The position numbers and the translations under genes were made by a program. The notes beneath the pieces were generated by a model. The model saw only the letters and a program-made list of their open reading frames with translations, was not told the origin of the DNA and did not search any database. From contig JANQAK010000006.1 of NCBI GenBank assembly GCA_024707075.1, forward strand, positions 496,001 to 560,000: a DNA stretch of 64,000 nucleotides. Reading direction: 5' to 3'. The stretch is from Afipia sp. Its GTDB lineage: Bacteria; Pseudomonadota; Alphaproteobacteria; Rhizobiales; Xanthobacteraceae. Below are positions 46,849 to 56,165 of the stretch, piece after piece; the stretch's first letter is position 1, and each line of letters starts with the position of its first letter.

Positions 46849-47475
46849 ATGGGTTTCTACGGTCGTCATATCGGTCCGCGCATTGTGAGCGCACTGTGTT
46901 CGCTGGAGGATATCACCGAGCAGCGGCGCATCGTTCTGCCGAAAGCACACGGCATCGTGCTGGAAGTCGGCATCGGTTCGGGTCTCAACCTGCCGCATTA
47001 CGACCCTGCGAAGGTTGTGCGCGTGATCGGCGTCGATCCGGGCGAGGGGTTTGTCGCGCTCGGCACCAGGCTTTGGGGCAACTCGCGGGTGCCGTTGCAG
47101 TTGATCGAGGCGCCTGCCGAGAAAATTCCCCTCGAAGACAACATCGCCGACACCGCCGTGCTGACTTACACCCTCTGTTCGGTGTCGGACCCCGTGGCCG
47201 CGTTGCGGGAAATTCGGCGGGTACTCAAACCCGGTGGCATGCTTCTGTTCTGCGAGCACGGCAAGGCCGAAGAGGCATCGGTTGTTCGCTGGCAAGACCG
47301 CCTCAATCCGGTCTGGAAGGTGCTGGCGTGCGGCTGCAACCTGAATCGCGATACGATGGCGCTTCTGATCGGTGCAGGATTTGAGATCGGCGCGGTCGAT
47401 CGTTTCTATCTGCCGCATGCGCCGAAGCCGGTGGCGTTTCACTGCCGAGGCGTGGCGGGCGCGCCCGCGGTGTAA
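46849..47475 (+). CDS. Class I SAM-dependent methyltransferase
   Basis: About 208 residues. SAM motif I EVGIGSGLNLPHY is near residue 37 and post-motif FCEHGKAEEASV near residue 137. The C-terminal cysteine-containing stretch WKVLACGCNLNRDT is typical of a family related to phospholipid and arsenite methyltransferases. Substrate unknown. ATG 46849 has GGAG eight bases upstream; the in-frame TTG at 46834 is less likely. Ends base-to-base with the convergent hydrolase. Confidence 0.85.
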   Translation: MGFYGRHIGPRIVSALCSLEDITEQRRIVLPKAHGIVLEVGIGSGLNLPHYDPAKVVRVIGVDPGEGFVALGTRLWGNSRVPLQLIEAPAEKIPLEDNIADTAVLTYTLCSVSDPVAALREIRRVLKPGGMLLFCEHGKAEEASVVRWQDRLNPVWKVLACGCNLNRDTMALLIGAGFEIGAVDRFYLPHAPKPVAFHCRGVAGAPAV

Positions 47476-49470
47476 CTATTGCGAGCGCGGCGTCACCGGT
47501 GCGATCGGCTCGCTGGTGACCTGAGCTTCCGAGAGACCAAGGCCCAGCACCGACGTCGCGGCCGGCAGAGCGGCGTCGGCCATCGCAGCGTGGCCTTCGG
47601 CGGTCGGATGGATCGCGCCGCCATAGACGGCCGAGAGGACGCCCCACGTCGCGTCGTGAATGTCACCCGGCTGGTTGGTCGGCGCTTTTTGCGCCTGCGG
47701 ATAAGTCATCGCCGCGAAGTAGCTGTCATTGGCGTCGCGGATCCAGCGCGCGCGGGGCGAATAGGCCCGGAAGTCGCTGGCGCCTGCACCGCAGACAAGC
47801 GGATTGTTCGCCGCGTTGACGATGTCGCTGACAAAACTCTCGCCGGTGGCCGAAAAACATTCGCGGTCGAACGGCGGATCGCTCTCCGCGCGGGCGCAGA
47901 AGCCGTGATTGCCGAATGCCGGCTGATGCTGGTCGACGAAGGTCATGCGGTCGCGGCTATTGTCGCCGCACAGCACGCCGCCGCTGCACAGCGCCAGTTT
48001 CTTGAGCGCGGGCAGAAAATCGTTCTGCACGAACTCCGTCACGTCGGCGAGCCGCTGCGGATCGGCGTTGAACGCCGGATGAATGTCGAAGCCCGCGCGG
48101 CCGCCGGGGCAGGGCGCGCCATTCAGCAGCGACGGGTTTGCGTATGAGACATACAGGACGCGCGACAGGTCGCCGCCGACAAACGGCTTCAGCGCCTGGC
48201 GCAGCTTGCTGAATCCCCGCGGCAGATCGGTCTGCAAAATGGAGCGCGCCTCGTCCACGGAACTGATCACCCCGGTGCGCCGCGACAGTGCGCGCTCGGT
48301 TTGCCGTTCGACGATGACGTCGGCGACCAGTCCCGAAAAATCGACATCGTTGGCGCCGACGGACAACAGCACGAGATCGAGTTGCCGGCCCGGCTGGCGT
48401 TGCGTGGCGGCGTTGAGAGCTTCGCGCAGTTCCGCCACTTGCGCGTTCACCGTGCCCTGACAGGTGAAACCGTTGCGGCCGACGACGCATTCGCGGGCGC
48501 GCTGCGAGCCGAGCATGCCTTCGGCGATAGTCGCGCCGGTGCAGGCCAGCGGCAGATACGTCACCGCGATCTGCGGATTCTGCACCGCCAGCGCGATCGC
48601 CATGCGGGTCTGGTAGCTGTAGAGCGAACGATGGCACGCGGGGTTGAACCACTGCGCGCCGGCGCGCTGCCAGTTCTGCAAGCTGGTGCCGTCAGACGTG
48701 TCGCAGGCGCGCGCGCCCTTGAAGCCCGCGCGGCCGGGACGGAAATACATGCCGGCAGGGCCGCCGAGATAGGAGCGGAAACAGAATCCCTCATCGCTCA
48801 GCGCCACCGGACGGTCCGGATTGCCTTCGCCCGACGCAATTGAGTCGCCGAGGCCTGCAATGAAAAGGTCGCGGACCGCGATCTCGGTGGCGACGCGCTG
48901 CGGCGTGTCGGGTCCGCTCGAAACGTCGACGCTGACGGAGGTGGGACGGCCATAGCGGACGCGCAGGTTGATCGGTTCGGCGCAGTCGACCGTCGATTGC
49001 CGCGGCGGGTCGCCGTCGTTGAACGTCCATGCGCAGGTCGCGCCTACCGACACCGCGCCGGTGAGGCGCACCGTGACCGGGTGATCGAGCGGCGTCAGAT
49101 AGCTTTCCTTGACGTTGTCGCGGATGCAGGGTTCGCTGACACGTCCCGACGCATCGATGCAGAGGCGGCCGACCGTGTTGCGCGCCCAGCCGCGCCCGTC
49201 GCTCTGCGTCGCCAGCGCCTGTTCGGCTTCAAGGATATTGCGGCCTTTCAGCGACTCCACATGGAGCAGGAAGTCGCGCTCCTCACGAAACAGCCGGAAG
49301 CGATTGCGGACTTCCCACGAAATCTGCATCGCGGTGCCGGGCTGTACGGCCTGTGCGGTCTCCGCGACCGGCGGCGTCTGCGCCGCGACGCGGCTCGCCG
49401 TCACCCCCGCGAGCATCGCGATCAGGAGGCAGGTCCTGAGCGAGAGGCGAATGGCGCGCGACTGGATCAT
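47476..49470 (-). CDS. Secreted SGNH/GDSL-type hydrolase, large
   Basis: About 664 residues with a signal peptide (RTCLLIAMLAGVTASRVAAQ). A beta-rich N-terminal region of about 200 residues is followed by an SGNH hydrolase with block I GDSIASGEGNPD, block III GANDVDFS and the catalytic His in AIHPTAEGHAAM. It would be periplasmic or extracellular, acting on an ester. Long for the family, because of the N-terminal extension. ATG 49470 places the signal peptide correctly; the frame extends to 49554. Confidence 0.82.
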   Translation of the reverse strand: MIQSRAIRLSLRTCLLIAMLAGVTASRVAAQTPPVAETAQAVQPGTAMQISWEVRNRFRLFREERDFLLHVESLKGRNILEAEQALATQSDGRGWARNTVGRLCIDASGRVSEPCIRDNVKESYLTPLDHPVTVRLTGAVSVGATCAWTFNDGDPPRQSTVDCAEPINLRVRYGRPTSVSVDVSSGPDTPQRVATEIAVRDLFIAGLGDSIASGEGNPDRPVALSDEGFCFRSYLGGPAGMYFRPGRAGFKGARACDTSDGTSLQNWQRAGAQWFNPACHRSLYSYQTRMAIALAVQNPQIAVTYLPLACTGATIAEGMLGSQRARECVVGRNGFTCQGTVNAQVAELREALNAATQRQPGRQLDLVLLSVGANDVDFSGLVADVIVERQTERALSRRTGVISSVDEARSILQTDLPRGFSKLRQALKPFVGGDLSRVLYVSYANPSLLNGAPCPGGRAGFDIHPAFNADPQRLADVTEFVQNDFLPALKKLALCSGGVLCGDNSRDRMTFVDQHQPAFGNHGFCARAESDPPFDRECFSATGESFVSDIVNAANNPLVCGAGASDFRAYSPRARWIRDANDSYFAAMTYPQAQKAPTNQPGDIHDATWGVLSAVYGGAIHPTAEGHAAMADAALPAATSVLGLGLSEAQVTSEPIAPVTPRSQ

Positions 49471-49567
49471 GCTGGTTTTGAAGCCGACGGATGAGGCCAA
49501 AATGTGGGGTGCGCCAAAAAGGTAGAACACGCCCCCAAGCCTCACAAGCCGCATCTTTGTGCGGCGG

Positions 49568-50629
49568 TTATTCGGCGGCCTGCTTGGACTTCACCTGCTG
49601 AGGTGACGATTGCGCGACAGCAGGGGCGGGCCGGAGTTTCCGGCTCTGCTGCCACGGCTGGATCACGCTGAGCCACAATTCCCGGACGCCCAGGATCGTA
49701 ATCGACGTGGCGAACGGGATCAGGAAATAGAGAATGCGGAACACCAGCAGGGACGCCAGCAGCTCTTCCTTACCGAGCATCGGCAGTCCGATCAGCATGG
49801 CCGCGTCGAACACGCCGAGACTGCCCGGCGCGTGACTGGCGAAGCCGAGCAGCGTCGCAAGAATGAAGACGACGGACAGCGTGACGAAATCGAGATCGGG
49901 ATGCGATGGTGCCAGCAGATACATCGCCAGCGCGCAGAAGCCGAGATCGACCACGCCGATCAGGATCTGCAAGAGGGTGAGCGGCGCGGACGGCAGCGAC
50001 ACCTTCCAGCCGTCCTTGCCGAGCTGACGGCGGCCGTGGCCGGTCGCGATCCATGTGAGGTAGATGGCAATGCCTGCAAGCAATCCCACACCGATGAGTT
50101 GGTTGATGCTTTCCGGTAAAAGATCGATGGAGGCCGCGGCGGCAGGATGCCAGATCATGCCGATGCCGAGCACGAACGTGTTGCCGAGCCAGAAGGTCAG
50201 GCCGGAGATGAAGCAGATTTTCGCGACGTCGATCGCGGTCAGGCCCCAGTCCGAATAGATGCGGAAGCGGATCGCGCCGCCGGTGAAAACCGTCGCGCCG
50301 ATGTTGTGGCCGACCGTATAGCTCGTGAAGCTCGAAAGCGCGGCGATGCGGTAGGGCACATGCATCTTGCCGATGGTCCGCAGTGCGAACAGGTCGTAGA
50401 AGGTGAGGGTGAAGAACGCGCCCATCACGCACAAGGCGGCGAGCGCGATCTGGCCCTCGGACTTCTCCGCGAGCGCGGTCAGCACCATCGCTGTGTCCAC
50501 ACCCTTCAGGGTGCGGAACAGATGCATGATGGCGATGGAAACGATCAAAAGGCTGGCGGCAATTCCGACCTTTTTCCAGCCGATCTTCTCTCGAAAAACA
50601 CGCCGGAGCGTGTTCAAAAATCCCTGCAT
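49568..50629 (-). CDS. Flippase-like membrane protein (UPF0104/MprF TM domain)
   Basis: About 353 residues with eight or more helices, again without the aminoacyl-transferase domain of MprF. Motifs TFYDLFALRTIG, GHNIGATVFTGGAIRFRIYSDWGL and FASHAPGSLGVFDAAML resemble the LPG-synthase membrane family. A good ribosome site (GGGAGGACG) precedes ATG 50629. Substrate unknown; a paralogue lies at 6956-7948. Confidence 0.87.
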   Translation of the reverse strand: MQGFLNTLRRVFREKIGWKKVGIAASLLIVSIAIMHLFRTLKGVDTAMVLTALAEKSEGQIALAALCVMGAFFTLTFYDLFALRTIGKMHVPYRIAALSSFTSYTVGHNIGATVFTGGAIRFRIYSDWGLTAIDVAKICFISGLTFWLGNTFVLGIGMIWHPAAAASIDLLPESINQLIGVGLLAGIAIYLTWIATGHGRRQLGKDGWKVSLPSAPLTLLQILIGVVDLGFCALAMYLLAPSHPDLDFVTLSVVFILATLLGFASHAPGSLGVFDAAMLIGLPMLGKEELLASLLVFRILYFLIPFATSITILGVRELWLSVIQPWQQSRKLRPAPAVAQSSPQQVKSKQAAE

Positions 50630-51094
50630 TCGTCCTCCCGGCTGGGCGCGAATTCTATAAAAGCCGATTGAGGCGACAGTGAGCAAGCGGCTGCGGCGGT
50701 ACTCATACGCGAAATCCTGCCTTTGGAAAATAGGCCGTTGAGCGGCGCGAGCCGTTGATGCAGCACAAGAAATCGCGGGCCGCAGGTGTCATATGCGCTT
50801 CACACTGAGCTGGACGCCGCGATTAACGCTATCGTTGCATATGGGAAATGACCGCATGGCCTCAAAGGGCGCGGCGGCAGTTCCGTTCCCTCCGCGCCGA
50901 TCGGCCTTTCACTGACTGTCAGGAACAAATGAGAACACGCATGATCCGCGGTGATTGTGCGGTTGATGCGACTGGGTCGCAACGATCATGAAGGCTGCAA
51001 GCTGATCTGCGGTTGCTGTTCTACTGATGAGGGAAATGATGGGACATAACGCCGCGTCGGTGCAATGCCGCATGGCGTTTTCGCGTGCGCGAAG
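50630..51094. other. Intergenic, nothing recognised
   Basis: 465 bases without a credible gene, repeat or hairpin. Short open frames inside lack ribosome sites. Confidence 0.55.
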
Positions 51095-51529
51095 TCAGGC
51101 GCGGCGCAGCGCGAATTGCGCGCCGCAAAATGACATCACCGCGCCGAGGCATAATGCTGCGACGGCAGCCAGAACGCCGGACAGCGTCGGGATCGAGCTC
51201 GGAGCGGACGCCGCCTGTCCCGCGGCCATCAGCATGATGATGCCCACCGCGATCAGGAATTGCCGCAGCCGCAACGGAATCTGGCCGGATACCGCGCCGT
51301 GCATCAGCGATGCGGCGATGAAGCCCGCCAGAAACGCCACTCCCGCGATCAGCCACCACGCCAGCGCCGCGCGCGCGGGGATCAGCCCCGGCGCGTCGGA
51401 CTTCCACAAATCGGCGAGATTGAGATCGAATCGCTGGATGATGATGTGGATGCCGAGCGCCAGCAGCACGCCGAACAGGATCGATCCGGCGAGAACGATG
51501 TGACGTGAGAAATAGGCTGGCTTGGCCAT
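51095..51529 (-). CDS. Hypothetical membrane protein, four helices
   Basis: 144 residues with about four hydrophobic helices (HIVLAGSILFGVLLALGIHII, WWLIAGVAFLAGFIAASLM and two more). No family recognised. ATG 51529 is chosen because the membrane protein begins there; the longer frame to 51649 adds a segment with no features. Divergent from the next hypothetical gene, with about 108 bp between them. Confidence 0.65.
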   Translation of the reverse strand: MAKPAYFSRHIVLAGSILFGVLLALGIHIIIQRFDLNLADLWKSDAPGLIPARAALAWWLIAGVAFLAGFIAASLMHGAVSGQIPLRLRQFLIAVGIIMLMAAGQAASAPSSIPTLSGVLAAVAALCLGAVMSFCGAQFALRRA

Positions 51530-51637
51530 CGGATATTTCGTCCGGATGCGTTGTGCTGCTATGAGTTGTAGAACGCCTGCCATCTGACACGCAAGCGAGG
51601 ATGGACGCAGCCGCTCGCGATCGATTGAAGGACTTCC

Positions 51638-52261
51638 ATGCTCTCGCAAATATTCAAGCCCGGACTGCGAGGAGGGGCGATCGGTTCAGAGACCGCCGGC
51701 GATGGCACCCAGTATATCTTCAAGCCGTCCCTCGTCGGCAGTGCATCGCAGTTCGATCTCACGGAGGATGGCCTGTCGTGGCAGGCAAAGGGAAAGAAGG
51801 GCGTTTGGCCGCTGGACAAGATCGCAGCCATTCGCCTGTCCTATCGTCCCGTGTCGATGCAGTCGCGCCGATTCCGAACCGATATCGAGGACACGCGCGG
51901 CGAACGCGTCACGCTCTATTCGACGACGTGGCACACGGTGGCGCTGATGTCGCCGCAGGACAACGGCTACCGCGCATTTGTCGTGGAGTTGCACCGGCGT
52001 CTTGCCGACATACAAAGCAGGGCCGTGCTGGTCGTCGGTATCAATCCGAAAATCTATCTGGCGGGGATGGCGGTCATTGCGGTCGTCGGCATCGCAATGC
52101 TGGGTTTGCTGATCCGGGCGCTGCTCACGGCGGAATTCGCCGGCGCGCTGTTTCTCATGGGCTTTGCCGCGCTGTTTGGCTGGCAGATCGGCGGCTTCAT
52201 GCGCCGCAACAGGCCACGCCGTTATACGTTCGACGCGCTGCCACAGGATGTGTTGCCGTAA
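51638..52261 (+). CDS. Hypothetical membrane protein
   Basis: 207 residues. An N-terminal soluble region of about 130 residues (WPLDKIAAIRLSYRPVSMQSRRF, DTRGERVTLYSTTWHTVALM) looks like a PH-like beta domain, followed by two helices (NPKIYLAGMAVIAVVGIAMLGLL and AGALFLMGFAALFGWQIGG). No function known. Similar proteins occur in Bradyrhizobium-group genomes as conserved hypotheticals. Confidence 0.7.
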   Translation: MLSQIFKPGLRGGAIGSETAGDGTQYIFKPSLVGSASQFDLTEDGLSWQAKGKKGVWPLDKIAAIRLSYRPVSMQSRRFRTDIEDTRGERVTLYSTTWHTVALMSPQDNGYRAFVVELHRRLADIQSRAVLVVGINPKIYLAGMAVIAVVGIAMLGLLIRALLTAEFAGALFLMGFAALFGWQIGGFMRRNRPRRYTFDALPQDVLP

Positions 52262-52461
52262 CGGAAACCATCGCGGTGGGTGGGTGGGTCAGCTCGGCCG
52301 GGCTTCGTTGGCCGGCCCGGCCAAACCTCAGCCGCCCGATGATGGGGATCACCTCCCGGCGGCGAGTGACGTTAGCCAATAACCGGATCGGATGAAAGCG
52401 GGCGGGGACCGTGAAAACCGCTTTGTGATCTTTGTCACGGATATGACGTCCGAACCGCGCT

Positions 52462-52887
52462 CTAGTGCCGAACCACCAGCACCGAACATTTCGCATAGCG
52501 GACGACATGTCCGGCATTGGAGCCGAGAAAATAAGTTTGCATCGAAGGCCGATGCGAGGTCATCACGATCAGGTCGGCGCCGATGTCGGCGGCTTCCTCG
52601 AGTATCTCATGATAGATGCCGCCTTGCCGCACGGTGACCGAGATGCGCCGGCTCTCGATGCCGGATTCGCGCGCCACGATGGCCAGCGCTTCTTCCGACG
52701 ATTGCCGCTGCTGGATTTCGAAATCGGGCGGGACGTATTCCGCCAGCATCACCGGCGTGATCGGCATCACGTTGACCAGCCGCACGGTGCCGCCGGAGGA
52801 TTTCGACAGGGAGGCCGCGGTCTCGATGGCCGGTTTTGCAAGGTCGGTGTCGGCGAGGTCGATCGGCACGAGGATGGACTGAAACAT
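52462..52887 (-). CDS. Universal stress protein (UspA domain)
   Basis: 141 residues. The UspA fold is shown by the N-terminal SILVPIDLADTDLAKP and the nucleotide-binding motif GSNAGHVVRYAKCSVLVVR (G-2x-G-9x-G-S/T-like) at the C-terminus. ATP-binding type. Cytoplasmic, induced by stress or growth arrest in other bacteria. Good ribosome site GGAGAG upstream. Confidence 0.92.
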   Translation of the reverse strand: MFQSILVPIDLADTDLAKPAIETAASLSKSSGGTVRLVNVMPITPVMLAEYVPPDFEIQQRQSSEEALAIVARESGIESRRISVTVRQGGIYHEILEEAADIGADLIVMTSHRPSMQTYFLGSNAGHVVRYAKCSVLVVRH

Positions 52888-53043
52888 CGGTCTCTCCGGT
52901 CAGAAGCCAGTGGTCCAATTCTAACATTCGCATCCGCCGTTGGCTGGGTGGCGAATGTCAAATCCACTCCACTAGGATGACCCACGATGAATTCCCCGGC
53001 GGCAAGATGCAAGGCGGTTGCATGACGCGCCCGCTGGCGTGCG

Positions 53044-53571
53044 CTAGTCGCTGTTTTCGCGTAAAAGTTTCGGGCTGACGAAACGTTCAAGCCGCCCGCT
53101 GCGGAAGCGGATGTCGTCCCAGTCGTCAGTTGCGAAATCGATCACGGCGACGCCCGCCGTCGGCAGGTTGGCGGCCAGCGCATGTCGCCCCGCCGGATCG
53201 CCGCCGGAGATCAGGCCGAGCGCCAGTTCGTGCAGGCCGGGGTTGTGCGCGACGATCAAAAGGCGCTGTGGGTCCGCGCTCGTCATGCCGTGAATGACTC
53301 TCAGCAGTCCGGATGTATCGGCCCCGTACAGTTCCGGCAAATGCTTGGCTCGTGTGGACGGCATGGCCGGGCGGAGCAGTTCCCATGTTTCTTGCGCGCG
53401 CACCGCTGACGAGACCAGCGCGAGGTCGGGACGATAATCGTGGAGCGCCAGCCATCGGCCGATCTCCGCGCCATCCTGCCTGCCGCGTTCGTCGAGGCGG
53501 CGATCCTGATCCTTTCCCGAGGGGGCGTCCCGTTCGGTCTTGGCGTGGCGCAGCAGGATCAGACGGCGCAT
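53044..53571 (-). CDS. SixA-type histidine phosphatase
   Basis: 175 residues. The catalytic LRHAKTER near residue 7 and the second histidine in VAHNPGLHEL near residue 111 define the histidine phosphatase superfamily, SixA branch. SixA removes phosphate from Hpt domains in Escherichia coli; here an Hpt gene lies 11 kb away, so a link is possible but unproven. Confidence 0.9.
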   Translation of the reverse strand: MRRLILLRHAKTERDAPSGKDQDRRLDERGRQDGAEIGRWLALHDYRPDLALVSSAVRAQETWELLRPAMPSTRAKHLPELYGADTSGLLRVIHGMTSADPQRLLIVAHNPGLHELALGLISGGDPAGRHALAANLPTAGVAVIDFATDDWDDIRFRSGRLERFVSPKLLRENSD

Positions 53572-53610
53572 ATCGCGATCTCGTTCCGGTGGACGATGGA
53601 ATTTCGCATA

Positions 53611-53686
53611 CTAGTATCCTGAATCCGAAGTTCGCCTCGTTTTGCAGCGCGTTCCGTAGCGAACTTCGGATTCAAAAGGACACTAG
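53611..53686. repeat. Dispersed palindromic repeat B, copy 2 (well preserved)
   Basis: CTAGTATCCTGAATCCGAAG at the left and its near-complement CTTCGGATTCAAAAGGACACTAG at the right, with GTTCGCC and GTAGCGAA inside. Aligns with 18397-18463 reversed. Confidence 0.75.
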
Positions 53687-53700
53687 AAAATTACGATTCT

Positions 53701-53774
53701 AATGTGGTTTTGGTTCGCAAGTCCGCAAATGGACGTGCCGAGAAAATGTTGCGGACTTGCGAACCACCACATTA
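53701..53774. repeat. Dispersed palindromic repeat A, copy 2 (well preserved)
   Basis: Stem formed by TGGTTCGCAAGTCCGCAA and TTGCGGACTTGCGAACCA around a 23-base loop, with the outer AATGTGG and CCACATT also complementary. A diverged copy lies at 15892-15955 on the other strand. Confidence 0.8.
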
Positions 53775-53885
53775 GGGCATGAGCGGAAATAGTGTACAAG
53801 CGCGTGGGGAATAAAGTGGCAGACATGAACGCTGTTACACCCATAAAATGGATGCCTTGAGACAGACGATTTCCGGGACGGTGGC

Positions 53886-55295
53886 ATGGACGGGTCTCCG
53901 CAGAATTCTTCGACAGATGTCTCCATCCGCGAACGGCTGACGTTCGATCTGGATGTTGACATCTGCGTCGTCGGAGGAGGGCTTGCCGGTCTGACGATGG
54001 CGCTGGAAGCGGCTCGGATGGGCGCCAGCGTCGCGCTGCTCGAAGGCCGCAACATCGGGTGGAACGCGTCGGGCCACAATCTCGGCACCGTCATGCCCGG
54101 TTATGGCGTTGCGGTGTCGGGCCTGATCGAGCGTGTCGGCTTTGAGAATGCCCGCGCCCTCTGGTCGCTTGCGCAGGAAGGCGCCGACTATGTTCGCGCC
54201 ACCGTGAGCGGTACGCCCGGCGCGGCGTTGAACGAGGGCGCACTTGAAGTCTCCAAGGTCGATGCCGGCGATGAACTGATCAGTCGGCTGCAAACGCTCG
54301 GAGAAGATTTCGGCACCGAAGTCGAAGGCTGGCAGATCGATCGCGTGCGCGAAGCGCTGAAGACGGATCGTTATTTCCACGCGATCCATTTTCCGAAAGC
54401 CTTCCAGATCGACGGGCGGCAATATGTGCATCGACTCGCGGCGCTCGCGGAAGACGCAGGTGTGCGGATCTTCGAAGACACGCCTGTCGTCAGCATCGAT
54501 CCGGCCGGCATCCGCAAGCGCGTGGCAACGCCGTCCGCGAAACTGCGCTGCTCTCACATTGTCTTCGCTGGCAATGCGCATCTCGGTGCGCCGGGCCGGC
54601 GTCTCACGGCCACGCTGCTGCCGACATGGCGCTACGCGGCATTGACCGAGCCGCTCGGCGAGCGTCTTGCCGGCGCGATCACCTTCCGGGGGTCAGTAGC
54701 CGATACGCACGACATCGATCATTTCCGAATCGTCGATGGCGACCGGCTGCTGTGGTCGAGCCCGGAGACGACATGGCAGGGCGATCCGCAGCGTTATGCA
54801 AAGCGCATTCAAAGCCGCATCGCGGCGATTTTTCCCAATCTCGGGCCGGTCAGGATCGCGGACGCATGGAGCGGCATGTTCGGGCAGACGGTGCACGGCA
54901 TGCCGCAGGTCGGCGAACTGCAACCCGGCCTCTGGGTTCTCAGCGGCTTCGGCCGTCAGGGGCTGAACACGACGGCGATGGGCGGTCAGCTCGTGGCGCG
55001 GGCGATCCAGCAGGGCGACGACCGCTGGCGGCTGTTCTCGCCATTTGAACTGGTCTGGGCCGGTGGCTCGGCGGGACGCATCGCGGGGCAGGTGGTTGGC
55101 GTGTGGTCGCGCGGACATTCAGCGGCGGCGGGAGCGTTGTCGCGTTTTCGCGAGCGGGCGCGCGGCCGCGAACAGGCGCAGGAACGCGCACGGGAGGCGC
55201 GCATGGCGGCGGCGAAGGCGCAGGCCAGGGCAGCCGGGCAGCGGACCGCGATGTCGCGTCACGAGGACAATGGCGGTTCGGCCGGCGGGGCTTGA
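53886..55295 (+). CDS. FAD-dependent oxidoreductase (DAO family)
   Basis: 469 residues. Dinucleotide-binding GGGLAGLTMALEA near residue 26 and the C-terminal GFGRQGLNTTAMGGQLVAR place it in the D-amino-acid-oxidase / gamma-glutamylputrescine-oxidase group. Substrate is probably an amine or amino acid. The last 60 residues (RFRERARGREQAQERARE...) are a charged, Arg/Ala-rich tail unlike the family and may be disordered. Monocistronic. Confidence 0.85.
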   Translation: MDGSPQNSSTDVSIRERLTFDLDVDICVVGGGLAGLTMALEAARMGASVALLEGRNIGWNASGHNLGTVMPGYGVAVSGLIERVGFENARALWSLAQEGADYVRATVSGTPGAALNEGALEVSKVDAGDELISRLQTLGEDFGTEVEGWQIDRVREALKTDRYFHAIHFPKAFQIDGRQYVHRLAALAEDAGVRIFEDTPVVSIDPAGIRKRVATPSAKLRCSHIVFAGNAHLGAPGRRLTATLLPTWRYAALTEPLGERLAGAITFRGSVADTHDIDHFRIVDGDRLLWSSPETTWQGDPQRYAKRIQSRIAAIFPNLGPVRIADAWSGMFGQTVHGMPQVGELQPGLWVLSGFGRQGLNTTAMGGQLVARAIQQGDDRWRLFSPFELVWAGGSAGRIAGQVVGVWSRGHSAAAGALSRFRERARGREQAQERAREARMAAAKAQARAAGQRTAMSRHEDNGGSAGGA

Positions 55296-55465
55296 AATAA
55301 CTCTCCGGCGGCGGGGTTATTGGAACATCGGGGCCGTTATGGCTGGTTCAGTTTTGACATCGCGGGAAAGTGAGCCGGCTGCCGCAGCCTTGCTGTAACG
55401 TTTTGCGAAATGGCCCGTAGATCGTGATGGACAGCCTGTTTTCCGACCTGCACGGAGCTTTGACC

Positions 55466-55984
55466 ATGATCGACCGCCGTATTCTGCTTGCATCCGCCAC
55501 GACGCTTGCCGCGTTCTCGGCTTTTCGCTGGCTCGGCTTGGGCGGCGACGCCAACGCCGCCGAAAAATCCGGCGCGGAGAAATTCGAGATCGAGAAGACG
55601 CCGGAAGAATGGAAGAAGCAGCTCTCGCCCGCCCAGTATAATGTGCTGCGCGAGGCGGGCACCGAACGGCCGTTTTCCAGTCCGCTGAACAAGGAGAAGC
55701 GCAAGGGAACTTTCACTTGCGCCGGCTGCGATCTGCCGCTGTTCTCGTCCGACACGAAATTCGAGAGCGGCACCGGCTGGCCGAGCTTCTATCAGGCGCT
55801 TCCCAACGCCATCGTTGAAAAGACCGATCGGACCTTCATGATGGTGCGGACGGAGACGCTGTGCCGCCGCTGCGGCGGTCACCTCGGCCACGTTTTTGAT
55901 GACGGCCCGAAGCCCACGGGGCTGCGTTACTGCATGAACGGGCTGGCGCTGTCGTTCAGGCCCGCGGACGGCTCGACAACCTGA
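55466..55984 (+). CDS. msrB: Peptide-methionine (R)-S-oxide reductase, exported
   Basis: About 172 residues. An N-terminal signal with a twin-arginine-like start (MIDRRILLASATTLAAF) precedes the MsrB domain. Zinc ligands occur as CAGC and CRRC; the stretch GTGWPSFYQ and the catalytic-cysteine motif RYCMNG are diagnostic. It repairs methionine-R-sulphoxide in exported proteins. ATG 55466 has GGAG eight bases upstream; an in-frame ATG at 55424 would hide the signal peptide. Ends in a strong terminator. Confidence 0.93.
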   Translation: MIDRRILLASATTLAAFSAFRWLGLGGDANAAEKSGAEKFEIEKTPEEWKKQLSPAQYNVLREAGTERPFSSPLNKEKRKGTFTCAGCDLPLFSSDTKFESGTGWPSFYQALPNAIVEKTDRTFMMVRTETLCRRCGGHLGHVFDDGPKPTGLRYCMNGLALSFRPADGSTT

Positions 55985-56018
55985 AACGCGCGGCAATTCT
56001 TGCCCGCTAGGCAATTGT

Positions 56019-56050
56019 GCCCCGGTCGCAGGACCGGGGCTTTTCTTTTA
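56019..56050 (+). terminator. Intrinsic terminator of msrB
   Basis: GCCCCGGTC (56019-56027) and GACCGGGGC (56032-56040) form a perfect 9-bp stem with a four-base loop, followed by TTTTCTTTT. Confidence 0.9.
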
Positions 56051-56078
56051 AGTGGCTGATTTTGCTAACTTAATTATC

Positions 56079-56094
56079 TGGCACATTGCTTGCG
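56079..56094 (+). promoter_or_regulatory. Sigma-54 promoter of flgE
   Basis: TGGCACATTGCTTGCG matches TGGCAC-N5-TTGC. The invariant GG (56080-56081) and GC (56092-56093) are separated by exactly 10 bases. It lies 72 bp before the flgE start, with the transcript expected to begin near 56105. Class III hook and basal-body genes of alphaproteobacteria are commonly RpoN-dependent. Confidence 0.85.
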
Positions 56095-56165
56095 ATCTCT
56101 TCTTCGAACACGGCCATGCGATGGACACAGGGCGGGCCGCCCGGATCGAAGTTGGAGACTATGTA

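Larger units (their letters stand above)
53572..53885. other. Intergenic with two adjacent palindromic repeats
   Basis: 314 bases. Repeats B and A follow each other at 53611-53686 and 53701-53774. Otherwise no feature seen. Confidence 0.6.
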
